The position numbers and the translations under genes are program-made. Shown here piece by piece: positions 18,437-27,121 of a stretch of 64,000 bases of DNA. Below the pieces are notes generated by a model that searched no databases, was not told the origin of the DNA, and was given only the letters and a program-made list of their open reading frames with translations. Each line of letters begins with the position of its first letter. The stretch's first letter is position 1. Source of the DNA: Sphingobium subterraneum (lineage in GTDB: Bacteria; Pseudomonadota; Alphaproteobacteria; Sphingomonadales; Sphingomonadaceae); the NCBI RefSeq assembly GCF_014199435.1, contig NZ_JACIJP010000001.1, positions 310,001-374,000 on the forward strand, read 5' to 3'.

Positions 18437-18888
18437 GCCGCCCTCCCCCCGCCAGCATCGTGCCGGTGGAAACCATCCACGCGAGTTGCGTTGCGATCGC
18501 GGGCCGAGCGCTGCTGCTGCTGGGACCGAGCGGGGCGGGAAAATCCGACCTCGCCCTGCGCCTGATCGATCGGGGTGCGCAGCTTGTGAGTGACGACCAG
18601 ACAACGCTCGCCCGCGACGGTAGCCAGCTGATTGCCAGCCCGCCGCCGACCATCGCAGGGCAAATCGAGGCGCGAGGCATCGGCATTCTCTCCCTACCCT
18701 TTGTCACGGATGTTCCGGTTGCGCTCGCGATCGAACTGTCCGGCAGCGTCGAGCGTTATCCCATGACTGCGTTGACGCTGGCCTTGGGCGGAGTAGACCT
18801 ACCCCTGATGCGACTCTCGCCCTTCGAAGCTTCAGCCCCTATCAAGGCCGAAATGATGCTGCGCGCCGGGGAGGAAACCTGTGGCTGA
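18433..18888 (+). CDS. hprK: Short HPr kinase/phosphorylase (HprK catalytic domain only)
   Basis: A 151-residue protein corresponding to the C-terminal catalytic domain of HprK, which phosphorylates HPr on a regulatory serine. Walker A is GPSGAGKS (31-38), followed by QLVSDDQTTL and the HprK-type EARGIGILSL segment. The N-terminal domain of the Firmicute enzyme is missing, as is normal in alphaproteobacteria. It sits between chvG and rapZ, overlapping the rapZ start by 8 bp, and its likely substrate HPr is encoded 1.4 kb downstream. Confidence 0.9.
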   Translation: MSRPPPASIVPVETIHASCVAIAGRALLLLGPSGAGKSDLALRLIDRGAQLVSDDQTTLARDGSQLIASPPPTIAGQIEARGIGILSLPFVTDVPVALAIELSGSVERYPMTALTLALGGVDLPLMRLSPFEASAPIKAEMMLRAGEETCG

Positions 18889-19819
18889 TCTGCAATCAGC
18901 CGACGGACCCAAGACGATCCTGCTCGTTTCCGGCATGTCCGGCGCCGGCAAGACAACGGCGCTCAAGACGCTGGAGGACATGGGCTGGGAAGTGGTCGAC
19001 AATCTCCCGCTGACGTTGCTTGATCGGCTTCTTGCCGCACCTTTGGCCCAGGACCAGCGCGACAAGGACCGCCCGCTCGCCATCGGGATTGACGCGCGCA
19101 CACGTGGTTACGACGCCGCCGCCATCGTCCAGCGCATCAAGGCCCTGCGCGAGAGCGGCGCGCTCGACATCGACACCCTCTACCTCGACTGTGCCGGGGC
19201 AGAACTGGAGCGGCGCTTTGCCGAAACCCGTCGTCTTCATCCGCTGGCGCAAGACCGCCCTGCCGCCGATGGGATCGCGCGCGAGCGGGAGCTGACCGAA
19301 CCTCTACGCCGCTGGTCTGGCCAGGTGATCGACACGACCGCGATGTCGGCCAACGCCCTGCAACAGGAAATCCGATCCCGCTTCGATCGCGGTTCGGCCG
19401 TGCAGTCTGTGCTGACAATCCTCTCGTTTGGTTTTTCGCGCGGGATGCCGCGTAATGCCGATCTCGTGTTCGACATGCGCTATCTGCGCAACCCACATTG
19501 GGATGATGCCCTGCGTCCGCAGACCGGTCTCTCCGACGCGGTGGGTGCCTATATCGCGCAAGATCCCGTCTACGATCGCTCGCTCGAACAGATCGAGGAA
19601 TTGCTGCTGACCCTCCTGCCCCGCTATCAGGAGCAGGGAAAAGCCTATGTTACCATTGCATTCGGTTGTACCGGAGGGAGACATCGGTCTGTCCATGTTG
19701 CCGAACGTGTCGCCGGACGCTTGCGTCAGGCGGGATTTTCGCCCACGGTCTTGCACCGCAACATGGAATCGGCTCCCCAGAATGCGGTCGACGAGGACAA
19801 GAGCCGCCATAATGGATAA
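18881..19819 (+). CDS. rapZ: RapZ/YvcJ-family nucleotide-binding RNase adapter
   Basis: A 312-residue P-loop protein. The Walker A loop is SGMSGAGKTTALK near residues 17-29, and the conserved C-terminal domain includes FGCTGGRHRSVHVAERV. In E. coli, RapZ guides RNase E to a small RNA; in other bacteria the role is less clear. It starts with GTG at 18881 inside hprK. Its place between hprK and the EIIA gene, a conserved alphaproteobacterial layout, points to a link with PTS signalling. Confidence 0.94.
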   Translation: MADLQSADGPKTILLVSGMSGAGKTTALKTLEDMGWEVVDNLPLTLLDRLLAAPLAQDQRDKDRPLAIGIDARTRGYDAAAIVQRIKALRESGALDIDTLYLDCAGAELERRFAETRRLHPLAQDRPAADGIARERELTEPLRRWSGQVIDTTAMSANALQQEIRSRFDRGSAVQSVLTILSFGFSRGMPRNADLVFDMRYLRNPHWDDALRPQTGLSDAVGAYIAQDPVYDRSLEQIEELLLTLLPRYQEQGKAYVTIAFGCTGGRHRSVHVAERVAGRLRQAGFSPTVLHRNMESAPQNAVDEDKSRHNG

Positions 19820-19840
19820 TATGCAGGGCATCGCAACCTC

Positions 19841-20245
19841 ATGATTGGACTGGTTCTGGTTACCCACGGACGACTCGCCAGCGAATTTCGCGTCGCCATG
19901 GAACATGTCGTCGGCCCACAGACCGCCATCGAAACCATCTGCATCGGACCCGATGACGATATGGAGGGGCGGCGTGCTGACATCGCTGCGGCTGTCGATG
20001 TGGTGAACGACGGATCCGGCGTGATCCTGTTGACCGACCTGTTCGGCGGGACACCCTCCAACCTCGCGATCTCGCTGCTCAAGGCGGGCGAGATCGAGGT
20101 GATCGCTGGTGTCAATCTGCCGATGCTGATCCGACTGGAAAGCGCCCGAAAGGTCATGAATGTGCGCGACGCGGTTGCCGCCGCGCGCGAGGCCGGGCAG
20201 AAATACATCAGCGTCGCATCGGAATTGCTGGGGAATGCGCCATGA
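19841..20245 (+). CDS. PTS EIIA component, mannose type (regulatory)
   Basis: A 134-residue EIIA of the mannose family. The phospho-acceptor is His9 in LVLVTHGRLASEF, and LLTDLFGGTPSNLA is the usual second signature. No membrane EIIC or EIID gene is present, so this EIIA likely serves regulation, as in the alphaproteobacterial EIIA-Man/HPr branch. Its stop overlaps the HPr gene start (ATGA). EI (ptsP or ptsI) must be encoded elsewhere. Confidence 0.93.
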   Translation: MIGLVLVTHGRLASEFRVAMEHVVGPQTAIETICIGPDDDMEGRRADIAAAVDVVNDGSGVILLTDLFGGTPSNLAISLLKAGEIEVIAGVNLPMLIRLESARKVMNVRDAVAAAREAGQKYISVASELLGNAP

Positions 20246-20514
20246 GCGAGATCAGCCGCGAAGTGTTCATCACCAACCGGCGCGGTTTGCACGCCCGCGC
20301 CAGCGCCAAGTTCGTCACCCTCGCAAGCAGCCTGCCCGCGCAGGTCACGGTGTCGAAGGACGGCAGCGCCGTTACCGGTACCTCGATCATGGGGCTGATG
20401 ATGCTGGGTGCGGCGATGGGCGACAGTATCACGATCGCCGCCGCGGGCGAAGGTCGGGAGGAAGCGCTGAGCCAGCTCGTTGCCCTCGTCGAGGACAAGT
20501 TCGGCGAAGAATAA
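20242..20514 (+). CDS. ptsH: Phosphocarrier protein HPr
   Basis: A 90-residue HPr. The histidine phosphorylated by EI is H17 in NRRGLHARASAKFV, and the regulatory serine that HprK would modify is S48 in TGTSIMGLMMLGA. Both sites are intact, consistent with the hprK gene upstream. It passes phosphate to the neighbouring EIIA. It is the last gene of the chvI-chvG-hprK-rapZ-EIIA-ptsH run; a 66-bp gap follows. Confidence 0.95.
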   Translation: MSEISREVFITNRRGLHARASAKFVTLASSLPAQVTVSKDGSAVTGTSIMGLMMLGAAMGDSITIAAAGEGREEALSQLVALVEDKFGEE

Positions 20515-20580
20515 GCACTGCTTGATCCTGTCAGCGTCCGCCCCTAATCGGTTCGTTCGGCACAAGACGGGGGCACCAGC

Positions 20581-21387
20581 GTGACACGGGAAATAACCGG
20601 ATTTTCCAACCCGCTGGTCAAGCGTGTCCGTTCACTCCGCGAAAAAAAGTACCGCAAGCAGGAAGGGCTGTTCCTGGCCGAGGGGTTGCGTATCCTGACT
20701 GAGGCGCGCGAGGCGGGGCGCCTTCCGGAAATGCTGTTCCACGCCCACGAAGGCGCGTCCCATCCGCTGGCCATCGCGCTCATCGCGCAGATGGAAGCGG
20801 AGGGCCGCGACGTCATTGTCACCAGCGCCGACATCCTTTCCAAGATCAGTGGCAAGGACAATCCACAGGCTCTGGTCGGGGTCTATCGCGACCAGGATGT
20901 GCCGCTCGATGCGATTGACCGCACGGGTTCGGGCCTCTGGATCGTCGCGCAATCGCTGCGCGACCCAGGCAATCTCGGCACCATTTTGCGGACCGGAGAT
21001 GCGGTCGGCGCGGGCGGGCTGATTTTGGTCGACGACTGCGTCGATCCCTTCTCGGTTGAAGCCGTCCGCGCCAGCATGGGGGCGCTGTTCACGCAGGCGA
21101 TCGTGCAATGCCGCTGGGACGCGTTCCTCACCTGGCTGCGCAGTGGCCCCGGTCAGCTTGTCGGTACCAGCCTGCGTACCGACCAGGATTATCAGGCGCC
21201 GCGTTACGCCGCGCCAACCTTCCTGCTCGTCGGCAACGAGGCGCAAGGGCTACCTTCGGCATATGAGGCGGAATGCGATCTGCTCGTCAAAATCCCGATG
21301 CTGGGGAAGGCCGACAGCCTCAACGCCGCCGTCGCCACTGCCGTCATGGCGTATGAGATCATCAACCAGCGGAGGGTGCGGGCATGA
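20581..21387 (+). CDS. TrmH/SpoU-family RNA 2'-O-methyltransferase
   Basis: A 268-residue SAM-dependent SPOUT methyltransferase acting on rRNA or tRNA ribose. An N-terminal substrate-binding domain (KRVRSLREKKYRKQEGLFL) precedes the knot motifs: DPGNLGTILRTGDAVGA (motif 1), FLLVGNEAQGLP (motif 2) and IPMLGKADSLNAAVATAVM (motif 3). It starts with GTG. The target (RlmB-type 23S site or tRNA) cannot be told. The stop overlaps the start of the transporter gene. Confidence 0.9.
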   Translation: MTREITGFSNPLVKRVRSLREKKYRKQEGLFLAEGLRILTEAREAGRLPEMLFHAHEGASHPLAIALIAQMEAEGRDVIVTSADILSKISGKDNPQALVGVYRDQDVPLDAIDRTGSGLWIVAQSLRDPGNLGTILRTGDAVGAGGLILVDDCVDPFSVEAVRASMGALFTQAIVQCRWDAFLTWLRSGPGQLVGTSLRTDQDYQAPRYAAPTFLLVGNEAQGLPSAYEAECDLLVKIPMLGKADSLNAAVATAVMAYEIINQRRVRA

Positions 21388-22676
21388 ACGAGCAGGCGCA
21401 GACCAATGGACTGGCCGTCATGTGGCAGCACAAGCGGGTGCTCGCCGCCAGCCTGATCGGCACGGCGGTGGAATTTTACGATTTCTATATCTACGCCACG
21501 GCCGCGTCGCTCGTCTTCGGGCCTCTGTTCTTTCCGAGCAGCTCAGCCTCCGCGCAGCTGTTGGCGGCCTATGCCAGCTTTGCCGTTGCCTTCTTCGCCC
21601 GGCCGCTGGGAGCGGCGGTGTTCGGTCATTATGGCGATCGGGTGGGACGCAAGTCCACGCTGGTCGTCTCGCTCATGCTGATGGGCGGGTCCACGCTGGC
21701 GATCGCTTTCCTGCCGACCTACGCCGCGATCGGCTGGTGGGCGCCGCTCCTCCTGTGCCTGATGCGCTTTGGGCAGGGCTTCGGTCTCGGCGGCGAATGG
21801 GGCGGCGCGGCCTTGTTGGCAGTGGAAAACGCTCCGCCCGGCTGGCGCGCGCGCTTCGGCATGTTTCCGCAGCTCGGCGCACCGGTCGGCTTTCTCGCGG
21901 CCAACGGGCTTTTCCTGATGCTCGGCGCGATGATGGATGACGCCGCATTCAACAGTTGGGGGTGGCGTCTCCCGTTTCTCGCGAGCGCGGTTCTCGTCAT
22001 CCTAGGGCTGTGGATCCGCTTGAAACTGACGGAAACGCCTGAATTTCTCGCGGCAGGTGAGTCAGGTCCGGATACGCATGTCCCACTGGTGGCGCTGTTT
22101 CGCGGGCACACCGCTGCGGCATTTTCCGGCACATTTGCCGTCGTCGCCTGTTTCGCGATCTTCTACATCGCGACAGCCTTTGCTTTGGGTTACGGGACAA
22201 CGGCCCTCGCCATCCCCCGCGAACATTTCCTGGGTCTCCAACTGGGGGCCATCCTGTTCATGGCGCTGGGCATCATCACCGCGGGCTGGTGGGCCGATCG
22301 AAGCAGCCCCCGCACCGTCCTCATCGCGGGATGCCTGTTCTCCCTGCCGATGGGAGCGGTCTTCGGCACCCTGTTAGGAAGCGGCGATTATTCGGCCATT
22401 TTTGCGGCGCTGAGTATCGCCCTGTTTGTCATGGGCTTTGTCTACGGCCCGCTCGGTGCGTGGCTGCCTTCGCTCTTCCCGACCCGGTTGCGCTACACAG
22501 GTGCATCCTTCGGTTTCAATCTGGGCGGAATATTGGGGGGCGCGCTCGCTCCCATCGTCGCGCAGCAACTCGTCGGCCTGTACGGGGTGGCCACCGTTGG
22601 CCTTTATATGTCGCTCGCCGCCGCGATCAGCCTCATCGCGCTCGGCCTCACCCGCCGCACGCCATCGCCACATTGA
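21384..22676 (+). CDS. MFS transporter, metabolite:H+ symporter type
   Basis: A 430-residue inner-membrane transporter with about 12 helices. EFYDFYIYATAASLVFGPLF near the N-terminus and the loop GHYGDRVGRKSTL match the metabolite:H+ symporter (MHS) branch that includes ProP, KgtP and ShiA. GLGGEWGGAALLAVE is also typical. Substrates of this branch are organic acids, betaines or shikimate; none can be chosen here. It overlaps the methyltransferase gene by 4 bp. Confidence 0.88.
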   Translation: MNEQAQTNGLAVMWQHKRVLAASLIGTAVEFYDFYIYATAASLVFGPLFFPSSSASAQLLAAYASFAVAFFARPLGAAVFGHYGDRVGRKSTLVVSLMLMGGSTLAIAFLPTYAAIGWWAPLLLCLMRFGQGFGLGGEWGGAALLAVENAPPGWRARFGMFPQLGAPVGFLAANGLFLMLGAMMDDAAFNSWGWRLPFLASAVLVILGLWIRLKLTETPEFLAAGESGPDTHVPLVALFRGHTAAAFSGTFAVVACFAIFYIATAFALGYGTTALAIPREHFLGLQLGAILFMALGIITAGWWADRSSPRTVLIAGCLFSLPMGAVFGTLLGSGDYSAIFAALSIALFVMGFVYGPLGAWLPSLFPTRLRYTGASFGFNLGGILGGALAPIVAQQLVGLYGVATVGLYMSLAAAISLIALGLTRRTPSPH

Positions 22677-22710
22677 CCGCCAGACGTGCGCATAATAGAG
22701 CGGTCCGCGT

Positions 22711-22787
22711 GCACCCGTAGCTCAGCAGGATAGAGCATCAGATTCCTAATCTGAGGGCCATGGGTTCGAATCCCGTCGGGTGCACCA
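22711..22787 (+). tRNA. tRNA-Arg(CCT)
   Basis: A complete cloverleaf of 77 nt. Acceptor arms GCACCCG and CGGGTGC pair, the anticodon arm is TCAGA-TTCCTAA-TCTGA with anticodon CCT, the T loop is TTCGAAT, and the 3' CCA is encoded. It decodes AGG. It lies between the MFS gene and a convergent Crp-family gene. Confidence 0.96.
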
Positions 22788-22919
22788 TTTCTTGTTTACC
22801 CTCAGACGCCGGGCGGTCGCATCCGCGACCTTGGCTTTCCTCGCATAAGCTCGGGCGGCCGTTCGGCCTTGCGAACCCTGCCGGGTTCGAATGCGCTCCC
22901 TTCGGGTGCACCATATTGC
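22788..22919. repeat. Spacer with a partial copy of the tRNA-Arg 3' end
   Basis: After the tRNA there are two short hairpins (GGTCGC/GCGACC at 22815-22830 and GGCCG/CGGCC near 22855). At 22883-22913 a broken copy of the tRNA 3' end follows: GGGTTCGAAT, then 9 other bases, then TCGGGTGCACCA; in the true tRNA these two blocks are 4 bases apart. The copy cannot form a T arm, so it is not a functional tRNA. Confidence 0.75.
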
Positions 22920-23603
22920 TCAATCCGACGCATCCGCAACATCTTCCAGCCAGTCGACATCCACAACCCGGATCTTGCCGTGATCGAGCACGACCAGCCC
23001 CGCCTGTGCCCATAGCCCGAGCTGGCGGTTGATGTTCTCTCGACTGATCCCGGCGAACATGGCCAATTCGGTCTGGCTGAGGCCAATGGTGCCATCCTCA
23101 CGTCCTTCGCCCTGCAACAGCCTCAGCAGGAAGCGGGCCAGGCGCGGAGCTGCCCCATATGCCCGGTCGCTTTCGATAGTCTGATTGGCGCGGCGCAGCC
23201 GCTGCGCCAGTTCCCGCATCAGGCGGAGAGCGATCTGATGGTTTTCCGCCATCACCCGTTCAAACAAGGGGCGCGCTAGCGTCAGGTAACGCAACGCCTC
23301 CATCGCGATGACGCTGGCCGTTCGCGTACCCCCGTCGAGCAGCGCGATCTCGCCGAGTACGCTCCCCGCGCCCACATAATCGAGCACGATTTCGCGGCCG
23401 TTGGCCGTGTAGACTGTAACGCGCGCCTGGCCTTCCAGCAGAATGACAAGGAAATCGCCGTCCGCGCCCTGTTCGAGCAGGACGTCGCCTTTGCGCGCGC
23501 GACATTCCCGGGCATCACGCAGCAAATGCGCCAGTTCGCTTTCGCTCAGCGCATGAAGCAGGCTTTGCTCCGGCAAACGGCCATGAAGTTGCTTGCTGTC
23601 CAT
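22920..23603 (-). CDS. Crp/Fnr family transcriptional regulator
   Basis: A 227-residue regulator. Residues about 20-130 form a cyclic-nucleotide-binding-type beta barrel (GDVLLEQGADGDFLVILLEG, GSVLGEIALLDGGTRTASV). Residues about 155-222 form the Crp-type winged helix, with SQTELAMFAGISRENINRQL as the recognition helix. No N-terminal cysteine cluster is present, so it is not an oxygen-sensing FNR. Residues of the ligand pocket suggest possible cyclic-nucleotide binding but not which ligand. Overlapping palindromes lie just before its start. Targets unknown. Confidence 0.9.
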   Translation of the reverse strand: MDSKQLHGRLPEQSLLHALSESELAHLLRDARECRARKGDVLLEQGADGDFLVILLEGQARVTVYTANGREIVLDYVGAGSVLGEIALLDGGTRTASVIAMEALRYLTLARPLFERVMAENHQIALRLMRELAQRLRRANQTIESDRAYGAAPRLARFLLRLLQGEGREDGTIGLSQTELAMFAGISRENINRQLGLWAQAGLVVLDHGKIRVVDVDWLEDVADASD

Positions 23604-24006
23604 CCCATCCCCCGAGTCGCGACTCGAGTCGCGTTTCGGTCCATCTATAGTCGGCTCGGAGCAATCGAACGAATTTTGTATCCACGTTAACGATCGGAGA
23701 AAAATTTTTTCAGCATGTTACCCGACATGCGCTTGATGCGTTCCGGCCATGGACGGAACGCGACTTACGCGTGTGCAGCGTGAAAATTGCCGCGATGCAG
23801 CATGTTGACGGCCTTGGTGGGTGTTGTCTGTGCGTCCACGCAGCCTGCGAAATCGGTTGTAAGATCGAAATCGCGCCCAATTTCTGTTCCAAAATGAGAT
23901 TTTTCGGCCGTTTCCGCTGTTGGACGATCCTAAATTTTGTGTTAACAAGACGTCAATAAAGGTCGCAAGGACACAACCTTCTTTCCGCTCGAACAGGGAA
24001 TTCTGT
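23604..24006. promoter_or_regulatory. Divergent intergenic region with overlapping palindromes
   Basis: A 403-bp gap between the Crp-family gene and the PEP-CTERM gene. Close to the regulator start are two overlapping perfect 14-bp palindromes: CGAGTCGCGACTCG at 23613-23626 and GCGACTCGAGTCGC at 23619-23632. The rest is A+T richer than the surroundings, with GTTAAC sites near 23687 and 23940. No gene is convincing. The palindromes are candidate operator sites. Confidence 0.55.
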
Positions 24007-24657
24007 ATGAAAAAAGCCATTCTGGGAATTGGGGGCCTTGTTGCGGCTCTCACCGCTTCTACCGCACATGCGGCGGTTGTCTTCACATTCAATGCTGGCG
24101 TAGCTGCATCCACGTTGCTGGGTGCGGGGTTTGTGGTGCAAAACGATTTCGACGGTTCCGCCGGTGTTGGAGGCAGCGGTTTTCAGTTTTTGACCGGTTC
24201 GAGCACCAGCGGCTCGGCGATTCCGACGTCGGGCACCGATACTACCCCGTATCTGTCCGTCCTTGGCGGTGGTGAAGCCATTATCGATCTCCCCAATGTT
24301 GAAGCTCTTGCTTTCGATTGGGGTACGCTGGATACCTACAACACGCTCACTGTGTTCGGCTATGATGGTGGTGGTGCGTTTTCCACCTCGTTTACTCCCT
24401 TGGCGTTGTTCTCCAATCCGGGCGATTTGGCACCGGCAGACGGCCAGACAAGCGGCGCGTTCGCTCTGCTTGGTACGGCTGGTGAGCGTTTCTCGCGGAT
24501 CGTTCTGACCTCCAGCACGAATTCGTTTGAAATCGACAACCTGCTCGTCAAGGGTGCGATTCCTGAGCCCTCGACCTGGGCGATGATGATCGTCGGCCTT
24601 GGCATGGTTGGCTACGCCATGCGCAGCCGTCAGCGCACGAAGGTCAGCTTCGCCTGA
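24007..24657 (+). CDS. PEP-CTERM sorting domain-containing exported protein
   Basis: A 216-residue secreted protein. The N-terminal signal peptide (MKKAILGIGGLVAALTASTA, probable cleavage after AHA) precedes a Gly/Ser/Thr-rich beta-type domain with no catalytic motif. The C-terminus has the exosortase sorting signal: AIPEPSTWAMMIVGLGMVGY, then a basic tail RSRQR. It is expected to be recognised by an exosortase, not present in this window, and to go to the cell surface or biofilm matrix. The start is set by the signal peptide. A strong terminator follows. Exact role unknown. Confidence 0.9.
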   Translation: MKKAILGIGGLVAALTASTAHAAVVFTFNAGVAASTLLGAGFVVQNDFDGSAGVGGSGFQFLTGSSTSGSAIPTSGTDTTPYLSVLGGGEAIIDLPNVEALAFDWGTLDTYNTLTVFGYDGGGAFSTSFTPLALFSNPGDLAPADGQTSGAFALLGTAGERFSRIVLTSSTNSFEIDNLLVKGAIPEPSTWAMMIVGLGMVGYAMRSRQRTKVSFA

Positions 24658-24726
24658 TTGCTTAGGCTCGGCATCGTCCGGGCCTGAACGTTCGACGATC
24701 TGATTTCAGCGTCATAGCATGTTTAT

Positions 24727-24757
24727 CCCCGCCGAAGCCATTCGGCGGGGATTTTCG
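24727..24757 (+). terminator. Rho-independent terminator after the PEP-CTERM gene
   Basis: A perfect 10-bp stem CCCCGCCGAA/TTCGGCGGGG with loop GCCA, followed by ATTTT. It lies 69 bp after the stop codon of the PEP-CTERM gene. Confidence 0.92.
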
Positions 24758-25381
24758 TTTGTGGTTTGGTAGGTATCTCTGGGATGGTCCGTCTGCGGCC
24801 TAAGGACCGGAGACATGCATGCCATGGCGAATACGCGCGATAGAGTGCGAACGACAGCGATCGGGACAATGGGGATGTATGTCGTACACCTCGCCTTGCA
24901 TCGTTGTTAAGCGCTTCACATATTCAGGGCGGCGCCAAAATGCTCGCGGAGGATCAGAGAGAACGATGGGTCCCAACGCGACACCCTGAACGACCCGCTG
25001 GTCGCACTCATGGATCTGCACCGTCCGCGCAACCGCCTTTCGTACTGCCCTGTCGCTCGGAATTTGTCGGTGTTGTCGGCTGTCGAACGTTATGAATCGA
25101 CATGCGAATAATCGTCGGATCTCTAAGTATCGGCAGCCGGTCGTGCCGTGCCGCACCCCCTCTGTTACCAGAACCTGGTGTGCCTTCACTGTAGCCTGTG
25201 GTCAGAGCGAGCCCGCCGCGCCAAGCTGTCCCTATGGTCGGGATTTACCGCCCCAGACGACGGCTTCGTCCAACGCACACGCCACCTGCCCGGGATCGCG
25301 GCCAGCGACGCCATTCCCACAAGGTCACAGCGCTACAGTGTAGGCCTCTCCACCAAGATGATCGGGGCCCAAACGGCCGAC
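24758..25381. other. Gene-poor stretch before pyrG
   Basis: About 620 bp with no recognised gene. The longest open frame (24800-25189, minus, GTG start, 129 codons) has weak third-position G+C, many rare-looking codons and no recognisable domain. Its C-terminal part (EVYDIHPHCPDRCRSHSIAR) looks protein-like and might be the remains of a decayed gene. Short frames on the plus strand are no more convincing. No tRNA, CRISPR or clear IS end was seen. Confidence 0.45.
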
Positions 25382-27016
25382 TTAAACCAGTCGGCTCTGC
25401 TTCAGCGCCGCTTCGATGAAGCTGGCGAACAACGGATGGGGATCGAAGGGCTTGGACTTTAGCTCCGGGTGAAACTGCACGCCGACAAACCACGGGTGGT
25501 CAGGCCGCTCGACGATTTCGGGCAGGGTGCCGTCCGGAGACAAGCCGGAGAAGATCAGCCCGCCCTTCTCCAGCGGCTCGCGATAGCCTGCATTGACCTC
25601 GTAGCGATGGCGGTGCCGCTCGTGAATTGCATTCGTACCATAGATGCCCGCCACGACGCTGTTGCCCGCGAGCGTCGCAGGGTAAGCCCCGAGGCGCATC
25701 GTGCCGCCCAGATCGCCCTCAGCGCTGCGCTGCTGCAATCCTTCCGCGCTCATCCATTCGGTGATGAGGCCCACGACCGGCTCACTGGTTTCGCCGAATT
25801 CGGTGGTCGATGCGCGCTCGATCCCCGCCGTGTGCCGCGCGCCCTCAATACAGGCCATCTGCATCCCGAGGCAGATGCCGAAGAACGGCACATTGCGTTC
25901 CCGCGCGAAGCGGACGCTGGCGATCTTGCCCTCGCTGCCGCGCACGCCGAAGCCGCCGGGCACCAAGATGCCGTGCATCGGTTCCAGTTGGGCGGTGACG
26001 ATGCTCTCGTCCTGCTCGAACAGCTCGGCATCGATCCATTTGATATGGACCTTAACGCGGTTGGCGAGTCCGCCATGGACAAGCGCCTCATGTAATGACT
26101 TGTACGCATCGGGCAGGCCGACATATTTGCCCACCACGCCGATCGTGACTTCGCCTTCCGGATTGGCGTAGCGATCCATGATGTCGATCCAGCGATCGAG
26201 ACGCGGCGCGGGCGATCCTTCGATCCCGAATGCCCGCAGCACTTCGTCGTCCAGTCCTTCGGCATGATATTGCGCGGGTACGGAATAGATGTTGGGTGCG
26301 TCGAGTGCGGGGATCACCGCCTGAGCCCGTACGTTGCAGAACAACGCGATTTTGGCGCGTTCGCTCTCGGGAAGGGGCTGCTCGCACCGGCATAGCAGGA
26401 TGTCCGGCTGAATGCCGAGCGAGGTCAGTTCCCGCACACTGTGCTGGGTAGGCTTGGTCTTCAGTTCGCCCGCCGCCGCGATATAGGGCACCAGCGTAAC
26501 GTGGATGAAGATCGACTGGCCACGGCCCAGATCATTGTGGAGCTGGCGAATCGCCTCCATGAACGGCAGGCTTTCAATATCGCCGACGGTGCCGCCGATC
26601 TCGCACAGCACGAAATCGACATCGTCGGTATCCTGCATCGCGAATGCCTTGATCTCGTCGGTGACGTGCGGGATGACCTGCACAGTCGCGCCCAGATAGT
26701 CGCCCCGGCGCTCCTTGGCGATGATCGTCTGGTAGATGCGGCCCTGCGTCACATTGTCGGACTGGCGCGCGGAAACCCCCGTAAAGCGTTCATAATGGCC
26801 CAGATCGAGGTCCGTTTCCGCCCCGTCGTCGGTCACATAGACCTCGCCATGCTGATAGGGCGACATCGTGCCCGGATCGACGTTCAGATAGGGATCGAAC
26901 TTGCGAATCCGCACGCGAAATCCCCGTGCTTGCAGCAAAGCTGCAAGGCTTGCGGCCATCAGGCCTTTGCCAAGCGAGGAGACCACGCCGCCGGTTATGA
27001 ATATGTACCGCGCCAT
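25382..27016 (-). CDS. pyrG: CTP synthase
   Basis: Makes CTP from UTP, ATP and glutamine. A 544-residue protein with both domains: the synthase domain begins [16 protein letters not shown], and the class I glutamine amidotransferase domain has [11 protein letters not shown] (nucleophile Cys) and [18 protein letters not shown] (His and Glu). The length is typical. It lies downstream of secG and tpiA on the same strand with a 105-bp gap to secG, so it may have its own promoter. No attenuator was identified. Confidence 0.98.
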   Translation of the reverse strand: MARYIFITGGVVSSLGKGLMAASLAALLQARGFRVRIRKFDPYLNVDPGTMSPYQHGEVYVTDDGAETDLDLGHYERFTGVSARQSDNVTQGRIYQTIIAKERRGDYLGATVQVIPHVTDEIKAFAMQDTDDVDFVLCEIGGTVGDIESLPFMEAIRQLHNDLGRGQSIFIHVTLVPYIAAAGELKTKPTQHSVRELTSLGIQPDILLCRCEQPLPESERAKIALFCNVRAQAVIPALDAPNIYSVPAQYHAEGLDDEVLRAFGIEGSPAPRLDRWIDIMDRYANPEGEVTIGVVGKYVGLPDAYKSLHEALVHGGLANRVKVHIKWIDAELFEQDESIVTAQLEPMHGILVPGGFGVRGSEGKIASVRFARERNVPFFGICLGMQMACIEGARHTAGIERASTTEFGETSEPVVGLITEWMSAEGLQQRSAEGDLGGTMRLGAYPATLAGNSVVAGIYGTNAIHERHRHRYEVNAGYREPLEKGGLIFSGLSPDGTLPEIVERPDHPWFVGVQFHPELKSKPFDPHPLFASFIEAALKQSRLV

Positions 27017-27121
27017 GGGAGTGAAGGCTTAACCTTATGAATGGGGGTTGGGCAAGCGCACGAATCCATACGCCCGCAAAAAACTGTGGGTGAAAAGCTT
27101 TGGGCCTTGGAAAACGGCGGA

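Noticed and set aside
16826..18604. 592-codon open frame antisense to chvG and hprK
   Set aside because: Shadow of two well-supported genes; no motif, ribosome site or family resemblance.
22883..22913. A second tRNA or a tmRNA acceptor piece
   Set aside because: The bases around TTCGAAT cannot form a T stem and no anticodon arm or tag reading frame is present.
23687..23945. CtrA binding sites at GTTAAC sequences
   Set aside because: Only isolated TTAAC half-sites were found, not the TTAA-N7-TTAA pair, so no claim is made.
24800..25189. 129-codon gene on the minus strand
   Set aside because: GTG start without ribosome site, poor third-position G+C and no recognised domain; kept only as a possible gene remnant in the notes on this stretch.
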